Assembly (NCBI RefSeq): GCF_003369915.1
Contig: NC_046677.1
Coordinates: 22,090,913 to 22,154,912 of the forward strand
Direction: 5' to 3'
From: Drosophila miranda
Taxonomy: Eukaryota > Arthropoda > Insecta > Diptera > Drosophilidae
Length of the DNA stretch: 64,000 bases
Part shown: positions 1-12,384 of the stretch, one piece after another
Position numbering within the stretch: position 1 is the first letter of the stretch
Layout of the letters: every line of letters begins with the position of its first letter
The notes under the pieces: model-generated
What the model was told of the DNA's origin: nothing
What the model saw: only the letters and a program-made list of their open reading frames with translations
Databases searched by the model: none
Position numbers and translations under genes: made by a program

Positions 1-3000
1 TTGCCGCCCACCAGGCAGCGATGCCGCTGCGTCAGGAGCTGATATTCGCCACGTGCCCATTGCCATTGCCACATTTTAGCTGGAAGGAGTTGTCAGCAGC
101 GTCAGTGGCCACAGAGAACGGACTGGGGGCCCTGCCACCGCCACCGCCCACAGATCGGCGGAACTCGTTGCGTCGCAACTCGCAGCAGGATCAGCTGCAG
201 GACACCTCGGATGTGCCCAGCACCGACTCAGAGGTGGAGCAGAACGAGTCCATTGAAGAGGCGGCGGGACAGCGCACAGATGGCAGTGGCGTTGTCAGCA
301 GCAGCAGTCGAGAGAATGTCGGGGTGCGTATCTTATCATGGCATATATGCAAATAGGCTTAACATTGTCCCCTGTCCCGTGTTCCCTCTCCCTTATCTAT
401 GCGCAGCGTCGACGTGGCGGCTCTCCAGAGGCCTGGAGCACGAACAGCGATAGCCCCACGCCCACCAATAGCGTGGCGGAGCGACCCTGGGCTCAGGATC
501 CCCTCTGGCAAGGGCTCCTGGGCGACGAGCACCGCCAGCTGCTGGGCACAGAGGAGGAATCCTCCGATCGCCACAGCAGCGATGACGATGACAACGAGAA
601 CGAGCTGGTGGCCGTCTATCAGATCACCGCAGAGCAAAGGGAATACTACAATAAGCAGTTCAAAACAGTCCAACGTGATCCCCATGGCTTGCTCTCCGGC
701 CAGGCAGCGCGGTGAGTGCTCAAGAGCTATTTTTGGCTAGAGATATCTTTTAATTTGATCTTCTGTAGGGTTTTCTTTGAGAAAAGCCGCATACCCGTGG
801 AGGAGCTGCGTCACATTTGGCAGCTGTGCGACGTGACACGCGATGGGGCGTTGAGTCTCTCTGAATTCACGGCTGCCATGCATCTGGTGGTGCTGCGACG
901 CAACAATATACCGCTGCCCACCAGCCTTCCCCACTGTCTGCATCCGAATGTGCTGCAGACGAAAGCGGTTGGGGGCAGCGGTGGAGTGACCTCCTCCTCG
1001 TCGTCGTCGTTACCTCAAGAGCCCCCCGAGGCTGATCTCCTGCATTTGAACGATGACGACGAGGACGAGCAGACGGATAATACAATCATTGGTGTCAATC
1101 TCAGCGGAGGCAGCTCGGCGGGCACCAGCAAACCGCGTCCCACTGTGCCGCCGAACGACAAGAATATCATGAATCTGAGCACCATCTCCACCTCGTCCCA
1201 GGCCAGCAACAGTTCGAGACGCGAGGCGACACCCACCACAACGTCGCTGAATAAGAATCGTAGCATTTCGAATTCCCCCAATCACGAAAGGGTCGTGGGC
1301 GGTACAGTGTCGTCAACGGGAAATGCTCCCGATTCGAGTAATGCCTCCAATCAGTGGACAAAGTTTAGTGAATCTCCCACAACGAGTGCGGCACCAGCTC
1401 AATCCACGACTGGAGTTGCTGCTTCGACTTCGGCTACGGCCGCTGGTGCGGTTGCTGGTACTGCTGTTGCTGGTGCTGCTGCTGCGGCTGTTCCAGCCGT
1501 CTCTAGTCCCGGCCTCAAGCCAGTTTTGTTTGATATGAAACGTACTGCACAGGATGTGGTCTCCAATCCGCAAATATTGCATCCCGTGCCTCTGCGTGTG
1601 ACTCCCATAGGTAAGAGGAAGTGAAATACAAGAAACGAATAGCTCTAATAAATTACTTTCCCTTAGGCACTGCCATAGCCTCTTCCTCCGGCGAGCAGTC
1701 GTCCGATATGGATGGGGTCGTTGTATTGCGCGAGGAGAGTCCGAAGACCATCACGTCGACCACCACAGTCAACAATCAATCAACAGCAGGAGCAGCAGTA
1801 GCAACAGCAGCCACAGCTACAGCAGCGACAGGAGCCACTGCCACACATCGTGAGAGCAGTGATCTGCGTGCCATTCAGCGTCCCCAGGCCAAGAAGCTGC
1901 CGGCCAAGAACAGTGTGCTGCCACCGCCACCACAACGCGAGCCGAGCATTGGTTCCACTGGCCCCAGCGAGACCTCGGATCCGCTGCCCACGGCAGTCTT
2001 TGCCACGACAGTCGCCGTGTCCAAGAAGGAGCCGCCTCCATTGCCGCCACCAAGGCCACATCGTCATGCGAGAAGCAGCAGTTTGGACTTGAACAAGTTC
2101 AAAATGGGCACAACGGGCGGTGCACAGCAGGCGGAGGTGAGTAAACAGTGCATAGGCTTATTAGAAATCTTTATTTCCTTTGCAAGGCTGTACAGATCTT
2201 CAGACAACCGATGATTTCTATCTGTACCTTTTTCTCTCATCTGTGAATTTTTGAAATCCAACTGATGATCCTTTCATACCCTTGCAATATGTGTATACAG
2301 CCCCATCGATCCCCTTGGCTGTTGTTAGACTAAAGTTTCGAGAGTATAGTATAATATATTGTTTGTATGTTCAAGACTATGTACGAATCAGTTCCTGGAA
2401 GCTTAAGCGTTAGTGGGAGATAGAAAATGAGTGTTCAGAAGTTTTAGAAAAGCTAACTTAAGCGAATTACTAAACGAATATCCAGCTGAAGAAGATGATT
2501 TTGAGGACTATAAAATTGTATACAATAAATGGCTGCATGACGAAGAGACTTCGGAGAGAGGTTCTCAGAGTTAGCTTTCCCAGAAATGAGTGCTTCAAGA
2601 CCAGGGATAGTATAAAAATAAAGATACATATCTCACAGACAGGTTCAGTACACAATAGATTCGATATATAGATAATTAAATGAGAAATCTATAAATGAGT
2701 AGGACTTATGCGTGTAAATATGTTCAAGATGAGTAAGCTGAGGGCATAGATCGATTAAAGACGATTTCAGTTGAATGCCCGTGTCAATACCTATGAAAAC
2801 GAGGCTTGGAATTAGCAGGAAAGACCGTGAGAGTTAGGTCCGGAGAGTAGGTTAGATCAAAATAAGGGCGCCGTAATCAGACGCCTGACTGCACCACTGA
2901 CTATAAATTCGCGATTAAAAAGTTAATTTCGGGACAAGTCTAATCAATTTAAAGATGCTCAAGACTTTCCACTTCACTATGGAGCCATACATGAGTATTT

Positions 3001-3983
3001 GCAAGGGTATTTGAGACCTCGGCATGCCGGGGATTACCAGTTGCTGTGGTTGTTTGTTGCTAACTTTATTCCTCAAAGATTTACCACCTATAATATGTTA
3101 TGTTATGTGTATATAAATATGAAACCCACCCTACCCCTACTCTTTGTTAAGATTACTGCGCAAGCCAGCTTCGATATGCAAACCTCAGCGGGTTTTGCCG
3201 ATTTCACGCACTTTGCCGACGAAGGTGGCGCCGCGAATGTTGTAAGTCCATAAACAAATCTTAAATGTTTGAAAGCATTCCACTCCAATTGGCTGTAGCT
3301 CCACTAGTGTTATGTGTCCAAATTCAGTAGCTTCTAAAAACATTCCAAAACAAAAAACCCACCAATTAATCTACAACCATTTCCTCCTGATCGAATCGTA
3401 CTAATCTTTGGTTAACTTCTAGCTGGAGAGTGGAACTGTAGCCGAGCAGCAGCTGCACTCGCTGCCGCCGGCCCAGCCACCGCCTGGCGGTGTGCCTCCG
3501 ACACGGCTTACACTGCAGCAGACCCAAACGCAGCAGCGGGTATCAGCCTTTGAGGTCTATCGCAAGCCGCAGACGCCACGGAACTCACAATCGCCGCCGC
3601 AACAGCCGCCGCCACCGGCCCCGGCCCTGGTCGGGAGCGGAGCTGTCTCTCAACTGCCAAGCGCCGAAACCTTTGAGAAGCGAGTGACGGCTATAAGTGA
3701 CAGCCTGCGTCACGTGTCGTTTAAGCAGAACCAGACGAGCACCACCGAGCTGCTGCAGCGACTGCGCGAACAGAACAGCTCCCTGCTGCACCTGTGCAAT
3801 GATCTCAGTGACGAGCTGCTGAGCGTCCAGACGCGCAAGGAGGAGATGCGCCTCAGGCTGGAGAGCCTGAATGGTGGTTCCGAGGGTCCCACTGGGCGAA
3901 CAAGCTCGTCGATATCTTCGGCTCCGGTTACGGCGAATGTCACCGGGGGATCCTCTGGGTCAGCCGGTTACACAAATGTCTAA
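1..3983 (+). CDS. Reps: Reps, RalBP1-associated EH-domain protein (3' part)
   Basis: The 5' end lies outside the window. Coding exons read <1-323, 407-711, 769-1610, 1667-2136, 3152-3241 and 3423-3983, all with GT-AG junctions and a continuous frame. An EH domain starts near position 620 (EQREYYNKQF) and runs across the 711/769 junction. It includes a complete EF-hand loop (DVTRDGALSLSEF) and the NNIPLP end typical of EH domains. A long Ser/Thr/Pro-rich region with Pro runs (PPPPPQREP, PPLPPPRPHR) follows. The last exon ends in a predicted coiled coil (positions 3660-3890), the region that in REPS1/2 binds RalBP1. EH domains bind NPF motifs, and Reps proteins link Ral signalling to receptor endocytosis and Notch-ligand or EGFR traffic. 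The 90-nt exon 3152-3241 (FADFTHFADE) sits alone between two introns and is phase 0 on both sides, so it could be alternatively spliced. Family identity is clear; the exact gene name rests on family match plus its position beside Ge-1. Confidence 0.9.
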
Positions 3984-5316
3984 ACAGCGTCAGATAATCA
4001 TTATTTTCATTATCATTTGTCACACTTTTATGTGTTGATTCTGCACAATTTGTTTATCGCGCGGTATCGCCCACTGACATTCAATCATTTCTATTCAAAA
4101 AGGTTCTCTTTTCGCTGTTGCAACAAATCTAGAAAGCTGTGCAAACAGACATGGCATGAATGCTGGAGTGTTTGCACAGTTTCGTTGACGATGGATGGCC
4201 AATGGAATGGATGGATGGATGGAGGAGTAGAAAGTACTCCCAAGTTTGTGTGCTGCTACATAGAAGTCGCTAGTTTAATTTGTAGGCTAGTTAAATCTCA
4301 ACAAATCATGCGAAAATCAACAAAAACAATAATGCCGCCTCTATAGATATTTATGCAGATCGATTTATATATACATATATATGTAGAGTGTATGTATATG
4401 TGTACTACGAGTGTATGCATATGCAGTTCTCCTAATTGTTACAAGTAAATGTTGACACACACACACAGCCCTCGAACCCGAACCCAAATCCGTATCTCAC
4501 CCCCCTCTTAGTGTATAATGAACTGCCACAAAGTGGTCCAACGCCCAGCTGTAATATTTCGTGCTACAAACCTTTTGCAATTGCATTTTTCTTTTGCCAA
4601 TTTGCTATTTATCAACGCCTCGAAATTCCAATGCCTCCCCCATTTCTTATTCATTCCGGCAATGAAAACTAACAAAGAAAAATCCAAAACGAAAAAAAAA
4701 ACGAAAGAACCTATATTTAATCTTAAAAATCCTATCTATCAAAAAAGAAAGGAAAGTAAAGCCTGGCTTAATGTTTAAGTATTAGAAAAGGGCAAAAAAA
4801 GCTGAAACAGAAAAAATTTTCATTTCCTTGAAGGCGCAGCTCCTACCCCACACAAAAAGTATATACCTATTATATACTATATATTTTCTATATGTATAGT
4901 GTACACCACAAGAAAAAACTTGATATTATGTACATTTAACAAAATTTCTTTATAAACGAAAAGAAGATTGAAACAGGAGAGAAATTTAATTTAAACCGGA
5001 CCACTAAATATGTCGAATTTATCAGATATATACCAGCATATGTATCATTTCTTTTGCATACTTAAACCACTTGATGTATGAGTTTTCTTCAACTTGTTAA
5101 ACATTTACCCCCACCCCAAAACACACACACACACAAAACATAAAACGTAAAGAAAAAGTCTAATGAAATTGAAGAAGTAAAAAAGTGATATTGAAACACT
5201 ATGAAAACATATTATTACGTTTCTGCGTGATCAATGTGTATTGTTTTGATTGATATACATCTGTGTGAGTAAAGATAAATGTATTATGTGTTAAAAAAGC
5301 TAAAAAATGCAATAAA
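3984..5316 (+). other. Reps 3' UTR (probable)
   Basis: AT-rich, non-coding sequence follows the Reps stop. It has A-runs, TATATA stretches and CA repeats (near 4457 and 5121), and no reading frame that looks coding. The best poly(A) signal before the next gene is AATAAA at 5311-5316, so the 3' UTR may be about 1.3 kb. Earlier signals could also be used. Confidence 0.5.
5311..5316 (+). terminator. Poly(A) signal, likely Reps
   Basis: Canonical AATAAA, followed by a T/G-containing stretch, about 1.3 kb after the Reps stop and before the Ge-1 promoter region. Confidence 0.5.
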
Positions 5317-5440
5317 AGCAAAAGTGCGAGAAGAGCAAACAAAAATTGTATATCATTTGAATTTCGAAGTTCGATACTTCGACAGAGCAGTCCGGCCTAA
5401 AAAGCGATAACATCGCTATCGACTTCATTTGCACACAATC

Positions 5441-5845
5441 AGGGTGACCGCTTACGGTATTTTTAATACTTTTCGGTATTCTTTGAGGTCAAAATTGAAC
5501 CGACGGTATATTTACGGTATATCGGTATATAATGGTATATTTTGTCAATTTCATCAATATATTAAATTTCATTTTCAACGTTATATACAAATCCAATAAA
5601 AGCAAGAGTTAAAATTAAGCCAATCAAGTAGAAAATAGATTCATCAATCGTATAAAACTATGTGGGCGTGGCTAAATGTTCTATATAGCTAGTAATATTC
5701 CACGGAATATGAAAAACGAGAAATATGTAAAATATAACTTGAATTCGTCAGTATATTTAAGGTATATTTTTCAAAAGACTGTATATTTCGGTATATTTCT
5801 GAGGGTCAGACGGTATATTTTAACGATAAATCCGCGGCCACACTT
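5441..5845. promoter_or_regulatory. CGGTATATTT element array, Ge-1 upstream region
   Basis: At least ten copies of (C/A)GGTAT(A/T)TT-type words lie in two clusters (5455-5545 and 5748-5820). The array is flanked by GGGTGACCG at about 5442 and GGCCACACTT at about 5836. The latter is one mismatch from the Drosophila core-promoter Motif 1 (GGTCACACT). It sits between the 3' end of Reps and the start of Ge-1, so it most likely belongs to the Ge-1 promoter. No TATA box at a sensible distance was seen. Confidence 0.5.
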
Positions 5846-6307
5846 TTTGCGGCATCGAGCAAATTTTCTGCGAAAATTTGTAATTTGTTTTTCAATTAAA
5901 TGGTTTAATTTGCTGCAAGCTACAACAAAGGTTTCCACACATCTCACAGGCTAGGGAGGCTTCGAACGCCCAGTGGCTCAAGAGTGTGCTTATTTGATAT
6001 AGAGCAGGTTAGTGTGAATGAATGAATGGTGGGCGAAGAAAATAATGGTCTACCTGCGCCCCGTCGCGTACACACATGTACATGTACATTTTCCTTATTC
6101 GAACTTTTGCAGTAAGTTAATGTGTCAATGTTAGTCGCGCTCTTTGCGCTCGCACAGTTGCCAATATTTCGTAAGCCGACGCCGCCGACACCGCCACCGC
6201 CACCTCCATCTTCATCGTCGCGTCCCCAATTGTCAAGGTGTGGCAAAGCAACAAAAGCAAACGCATCCGCCCATTTAACATCCCCAACGATCTTCACAAT
6301 ATCCGAG

Positions 6308-9300
6308 ATGAACACCAACGCTGACCAGGATCAGGGCCATGCCATAGCCGCCAATGGGAATGCCGCCGACTCCAATGATATTGAAACGATGTGCGTATTA
6401 CAGTGTAGAATATATATGAATCATCCCATCGCTTTCCTCCTAACTAATGATAAATGGACACTTTTTGCAGCCATTTCAATCCGCACGAGAAGCAAATCTG
6501 TCGCATCATCAAAACGAATCATACGAAAATCTTGGCATCCGCCTCTGTCCATACGCGGGGTTCGTCAAAGGTCAAGCTAAAGAACATTGTCGACTACAAA
6601 TGGGAGCGCAAATACTATTATCCTGGCCATTTGGTGGCCGTCCATCGTGATGGCAAACACCTGGCCTATGCCATCAACGGTAAGAACTCCCACCGATTGA
6701 CTTCCCTCATTTATTTAAGAGAATTCTCGTCTTTCAGTCAACAACAAGGCCACCGGCATGGAGGGCATGGTGCGTGTCTGCAATATCAGCACCAGCATGC
6801 GTGCCCTTATCAAGGGTATGAGCGGCGAGGTCTTGGATCTGCAGTTCGCCCACACAGATCGGGAACGTATACTGGCTGTGATCGACATGAGCTCCCTTTT
6901 CGTATACAAAATCGATCTGATCGAAGGAAATCTGCTGTGCAATCTGGTGTTGAAAGTCGAGGATCCCATTTCCAACTATCAGCCCGAGTACGATATGGTC
7001 TCCTGGTGTCCGTATGTGTGCAATAGCTCGAGTGCAGGTGCCCCCAGTGAGGATGATGATGAGAATCAGCTATTGATTTGGTCGCGCAGCCGACAGTTTC
7101 AGGTCTTTCATGTGAAAATGATCATCAGTGAGCATGGGGTGAGTGCGCGGTAGTCCCCCAATCTATTGATAGACTGATTGATTTATTAATGTTACTTATT
7201 AGCGTGGCAAGATCAATCCTAATGTCCTGGATGCTGGCTATCTTAAGATTGAGGAGGATTCGTTGATCACCTGCGCCGCTCTTTCGCCCGATGGCACCAC
7301 AGTGGCCGCCGCCTGTGCCGATGGCCTGGTGCGTTTCTATCAAATCTACTTCTTTGATGTCCGCAATCTACGCTGCCTGCACGAATGGAAGCCCCACGAT
7401 GGCAAGAAAGTCAATTCGTTGTTTTTCCTGGACAACATCAACAAGCCAGTGGAGGAGTAAGTCGATGACCGCTAATATTACTCTGATTCCATACTGATAC
7501 ACTGATTCTACTGCAGATCCTACTGGCAGCACGTAATCACCACCAGCGACAACAACACGGAAATCAAGCTGTGGAACTGCTCGTTGTGGGAGTGCCTGCA
7601 GACCATCAATATTGTGGCCGCTCTGGCCGTACCCGGACAGTTTATTGCTGGCATCGATCGAAGTGCCAACTATTTGGTGGTGTCCTGCCTGGATAGCCTG
7701 GCTGTTTATGTCATGCAGATTGGCAGCGCCAGCGGCAGTGAGACGGGAGATGCGGGCGAACTCAGTGATGGCGAGGGTAACGATCAGCGAATCCAAAACG
7801 TGGCCGAGTTCAAGCTCAGCTCGGGAATACTCTCCTTCTCGATTGTGAACGCCGCCATGCGGCGTCTGAAGAGCTCTGTGGAGAGCTACTATCCTTTGGA
7901 GGAGCCGGACGACTTTGATGATGAGAACAATTCCACATACGCGCTGGTGGTGCACATGTTTGTCGTGCAGGCCAAGAGCCTGCAGGAGTGCCACATCATC
8001 TACCAGCCGTGTGTGCCCGAGAAGACTGAACGCAAGAGTCTGACTAGCAGCAGCATTAGCAGCATTCCGAGCAAGCAGCGTTCCGAGACGCCTGAAGATA
8101 ATCTGTTGCTCCTCAAAAAGGAGACGACTGTCTCGCCCAACAGTGGAGCAGGTTCAGGCAGTGTTCCACTCGACGCACTGTTTGCCAAGTCCGCTAAGAG
8201 AGCAGCGGCTGCCTCTGCGGGTGGCAGCAGCTCTTCTGCTGTGGTGGCAATGGCTGTAGCTGCTGCCGCCGCACCTTCAGCCATCCTCCAGCAGGCCATA
8301 GACGCTGCAACGACCATTAAATCGAGATCCGCTTCGCCCCAGTTTGGCAGCGCCTATCCGCAGGTGAATCTTATGACACCAGATGCTTTTAGTGCGAGTG
8401 GAACACAGTCCAGCAGCACAGCGACCACCGCTGTGGTGGTGGCCACCAGCACCACAACCACCACAGGGACTGTATCTACCGGAGCAGGCCCCGTCCCAGC
8501 GGTGACTGCGGCCACCGATGCCATTGACTCTCAGGTCTTGAATACTCTCCGCATGCTGGCCACCGTGACGGGCGGCAAAGCAGGCGAAAATTCCAATGCG
8601 AATATCCTCAATTTGATGAACAATACCCTCATAGAGGATCTCGAACAGCAAAAGATCAAAGACAAGTTTGAGGCGCGCAAAAAGTTCATAGCCATCGATC
8701 GGAATCCCGAGCGAAATCTAGCCGAGAACTTGGCCAGCGGTGGCTCGAGTCCCAGTCGTGAGGTGCAGGAGATTATGGCCACACAGGAGGATGCCGATGA
8801 TGCCTACGAGGCGGAGCTGGATAATCTAGACGACGACGACGACGACGACGATGATGATGAAGAGGAGGAGGAGGAGCTGGCAAACTCGTCACCCCTGCTG
8901 GAGCCGGTTGATGCCAAATGGCTGGCAGAGACGGCCAAGGTGAAGCTCGTAAAGAAATCGGCAGAACTGCAGAATGCAGCACAGATCATGTCGCAGGCGG
9001 TGCAGCACAAGAACAATGGCAACGTGCCGCCAACACTGGGCGGTGGCAGCATCAATAGCAACAGCAACAACAACACTGGTACAACTTTGAATACGAGCAA
9101 CAGCAGCAGCCACAATGCTGGCGAGGGCGAGAGCACGGCAGGTGGAAATGCAGAGCTAAATGATAAAATCGATCTGTTATTGGGTGAGTAAGAGATGCAT
9201 CATATCAAAGACTATAAAATACGAGATCAACATCAGGAAAATATTCCATACCCATTTTCGTTCGATGGTTCGCGTGGGTACTGTTACTTCAATTCTCTTT

Positions 9301-11319
9301 TGAGCTTTCCTTTGTCTCTGACCGCGGCCCCTTTGCCTTCGTTTTTTCGACCATGCCTTGGGCAGCTGAGTCGGTCCCCAGAATACAAAAATGAAGATTC
9401 ACTTACAAAAAAAGATTCTTTGACGTCCAAAATGCAATCGACGACAAATAGAAAATCACTTTAGAACATCAAATCCTTGGCATAGAGTCTTCGAAGTGTT
9501 GCTTCAGACCCTTTAAGGTCATGAACAGGGTCTGTGGAGTCCATAAGTCCATGAATAAAGTCAATCAAGTCTTTTGAATGAAGCATTGGGTCTCAAGAGC
9601 TTCTTTAGAGCTCTGAAACAGAGTCGATCACTAAACCCAGTCTTTAATACTCTTTAAGATCTGGTCAAGGCACAATCTAAGCAGCTGCACAAGCTGGAGA
9701 ACGAGGTGTCCAAGCTACAGCTGCAACAGCAACAAACGGCGGCAGTGGCAGTGGCGGCAGCAACAGCAGCACAGTCTACCAAAAGCGATACCTCCTTGGA
9801 GCCCAAGAATGTCAATCAGTTGGCATACAAAATCGAAATGCAGCTCTCCAAGCTAATGGAACAGTATCTGAAGCGATACGAGAACGAGCACACGAAAAAG
9901 TTGTCCGAGTTTCTGCAGGCGCGGTGAGTGGGAAATGGAGATTAAATCTTAATCGAAATGCATAATTTAGAACTATCTCTCCGTATAGCGAGAACCAGAA
10001 TCGTGAACTCCGGGAATCTGTGGTGGCCGTTCTCAATCAGTATGTGCTCACTCATTTTACGGACATCATTGGCAACGTACTAAACATGGAACTGCAGCGT
10101 CAATTGTTGCCCAGGGTGAATGCCAAAATGGATCAACTCCAGGCCCAAATACAGGTGGAGTTTGTCCAAAAGTTGGGCGTCTTTGAGAAGGCTGTCAAGG
10201 AAAATATTGCTCAAGTATGCAAAAGCAAGGTAGGTGGCAAGTAAAGCTCCTAATTGTCCACTATTGATATTATTTTGTGATACTCTACTAGCAATTTATT
10301 GATTCCTTCGGCAAGTCAGTGCTGATAGGTGTCCAAAGCAGCCTACAGTCAGCCTTCATAGAGTCCATGGGCAGCACTCTGATACCGGCGTATGAAAAGT
10401 CCTCGCAGAATATGTTCCAGCAGCTACACGATGCCTTCACTGTGGGGATTAAGGAGTGTAAGAAACAGATTTCAGAGTTACTTCGGATAAAATGGTCTTC
10501 TAAATGAGTGTCTCTTCCCTTCCAGTCATGGTCCAATTCAATGCCTACCTGCAGCAGATGCCACAGCAACAAGGCGCTGGTGCTGGCAACTGGGATGAGC
10601 TCAATAATAAGCTCGGCCTTTTAAAGCAATTGGTCGAAAGTAATCTGCTCAAGCATCGCACCGAACTCACGGACGCCATGCTGGAGACCCAGCGTGAGGT
10701 CAAGAGCCTGGAGATTCTATTAGCCCGCCAGGTGCAGGAGACCATACGAGCGGAGCTGCGCAAGTTTCTGGAGAACCAGAACTTGGCCATGCGCTCGCAG
10801 GCGGCCACACCAGCGCAATCGTACGATTTGAGGGACAACATTAAGCAGCTGCTGCATGCGGGGCAGACAAATAAGGCCTTCCACCAGGCGCTGCTGGCCA
10901 ACGATTTGAATCTGGTGGAGTATACGCTGCGACACACGGACAGCAACCAGGCCTTTGCCCCAGAGGGATGCAGGCTAGAGCAGAAAGTCCTGCTGTCGCT
11001 CATTCAGCAAATCTCCGCTGACATGACCAATCATAATGAGCTTAAACAGAGGTAGGATTGGATTGATTCCGATTGCATTTGAATATCCATTTGCATACTT
11101 AAACAATCTGTTTCCCAATCCACTTACAGATACCTCAATGAGGCGCTGCTGGCCATCAATATGGTGGATCCCATTACCCGCGAGCATGCCCCCAAGGTGC
11201 TCTCCGAGCTGTACCGCAATTGCCAGCTGTTCATCAAGAATTGTCCCAAGAGCACGCAGTGCAGCAATGTCCGACTACTCATGAAGGCCATCATGTCGTA
11301 TCGGGATCAGCTGAAATGA
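6308..11319 (+). CDS. Ge-1: Ge-1, enhancer of mRNA decapping 4 (EDC4) homologue
   Basis: Ten coding exons join in one frame: 6308-6390, 6471-6679, 6738-7138, 7203-7456, 7517-9183, 9659-9923, 9989-10229, 10292-10457, 10526-11051 and 11130-11319, giving 1333 residues, close to the fly protein as I remember it. Residues ~30-400 form the N-terminal WD40 region (for example SPDGTTVAAACADGLVRF and TSDNNTEIKLWN). A Ser/Ala/Thr-rich linker with an Asp/Glu run follows (positions 8828-8878). The C-terminal third is helical and coiled-coil, ending in the conserved EDC4 C-terminal domain (LLHAGQTNKAFHQALLANDL). Ge-1 is a cytoplasmic P-body scaffold that couples DCP1 to DCP2. The start at 6308 (MNTNADQD) was chosen because the open frame upstream to 6122 is proline-rich and hydrophobic and looks non-coding. 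Intron 5 (9184-9658, 475 bp) contains nothing recognisable; the other introns are 58-80 bp. The linker has CAG-type simple repeats. Confidence 0.93.
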
Positions 11320-11945
11320 TATCACGAGAATTACAACATGGCCAGTGGCTGGTATTGATTGATAGTGTGCCCCCGATACCCATCCCATCCATCCATCCCC
11401 CGATCCCTATTCAATATACACACACACACACACACGCTTGTAGAAGAGGAGTAGAGTCCCAAAAACAACAACTGCAGCTAAAATGTTGAAATTCCATCGG
11501 GATTTAAATTAAATTTGTTTATTTCTTTCGTCTCTGTGCGCGTGTGCTTTTCGTTTTAGCTTAAGGGACTTGTAAGTTTTTGTTCTCTCGTTTAAGATCC
11601 CGGCAATATTTTGTTCTTTATAATTTTTCCCTTTTCTTTATTGCACGCGAGCTGCGAGCAGTTCCCGGCGTGTGTTTTAATTTTCGTTCCCTGAGGTTCT
11701 TCTATTTTAATTTTTATGACGCTTATAAAAGAAGGGAGAACAGAAAAAAAAATACGAGCTGTAGAAATTAATTTTAAAAATGATTTCCAACATAAAAACA
11801 ATTACGTTACTTTTAACACACACACGCAAAAATTATGATTGCAAACGCAAAAAAAACTAAAAGTAAAATCGTAAATTATATGCTAAAAGTAAAACAAAAA
11901 AGAACAAGAAAAGATAAACTAAAAATTATAATTATAAAAGTAAAA

Positions 11946-11951
11946 AATAAA
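11946..11951 (+). terminator. Poly(A) signal, likely Ge-1
   Basis: AATAAA lies about 630 bp after the Ge-1 stop, just before the AT-rich convergent zone. Confidence 0.45.
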
Positions 11952-12071
11952 TGTATGTACTTGAAAAAAACGAGAAATAATTCTATTAATTTTAAATTTA
12001 ATAATTAAAATTTAATTTTATCAAATTTAATTTTTGTATTTGATATCTTTTGGAGCGTATTGTGTGGGATT

Positions 12072-12093
12072 TTTATTTATTATTTTATTTATT
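12072..12093 (-). terminator. Poly(A) signals, likely Wdr59
   Basis: Three overlapping TTTATT words (AATAAA on the minus strand) lie about 300 bp beyond the Wdr59 stop. Confidence 0.45.
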
Positions 12094-12384
12094 ACTGTTC
12101 GTCTTTTTTATATGATTTTAAGATGCTTTAACGTCGACTGACGGCCACCACGTGTTTCATCAATTTAAAGCCTATTTCTGCTTCGACCTTCTTTTAGTCT
12201 CATGGCTATGTTTCTTTGGTCAGTTCCAGCCACTCGTCTTAGGATCTATAAGCATCCTGGTCATATGGGTAGACTCGTACATATATATATTCCTCAAATA
12301 GTACAAAACATCTTTTCGCTTAGAGCCTACAAAAAACCACCAATCTATGGGGTAGGGAATTTTAAAGCTGTGGTAGGTTCAAGA

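Larger units (their letters stand above)
11320..12384. other. Convergent 3' region of Ge-1 and Wdr59
   Basis: Very AT-rich sequence lies between two stop codons facing each other. Ge-1 has AATAAA at 11946-11951. For the opposite strand, TTTATT (AATAAA on the minus strand) occurs three times between 12072 and 12093. The two transcripts therefore probably end within about 150 bp of each other. Between them (11990-12040) lies a near-palindromic run of TTTAAATTT-like words. A CA repeat is at about 11418-11434. Confidence 0.55.
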
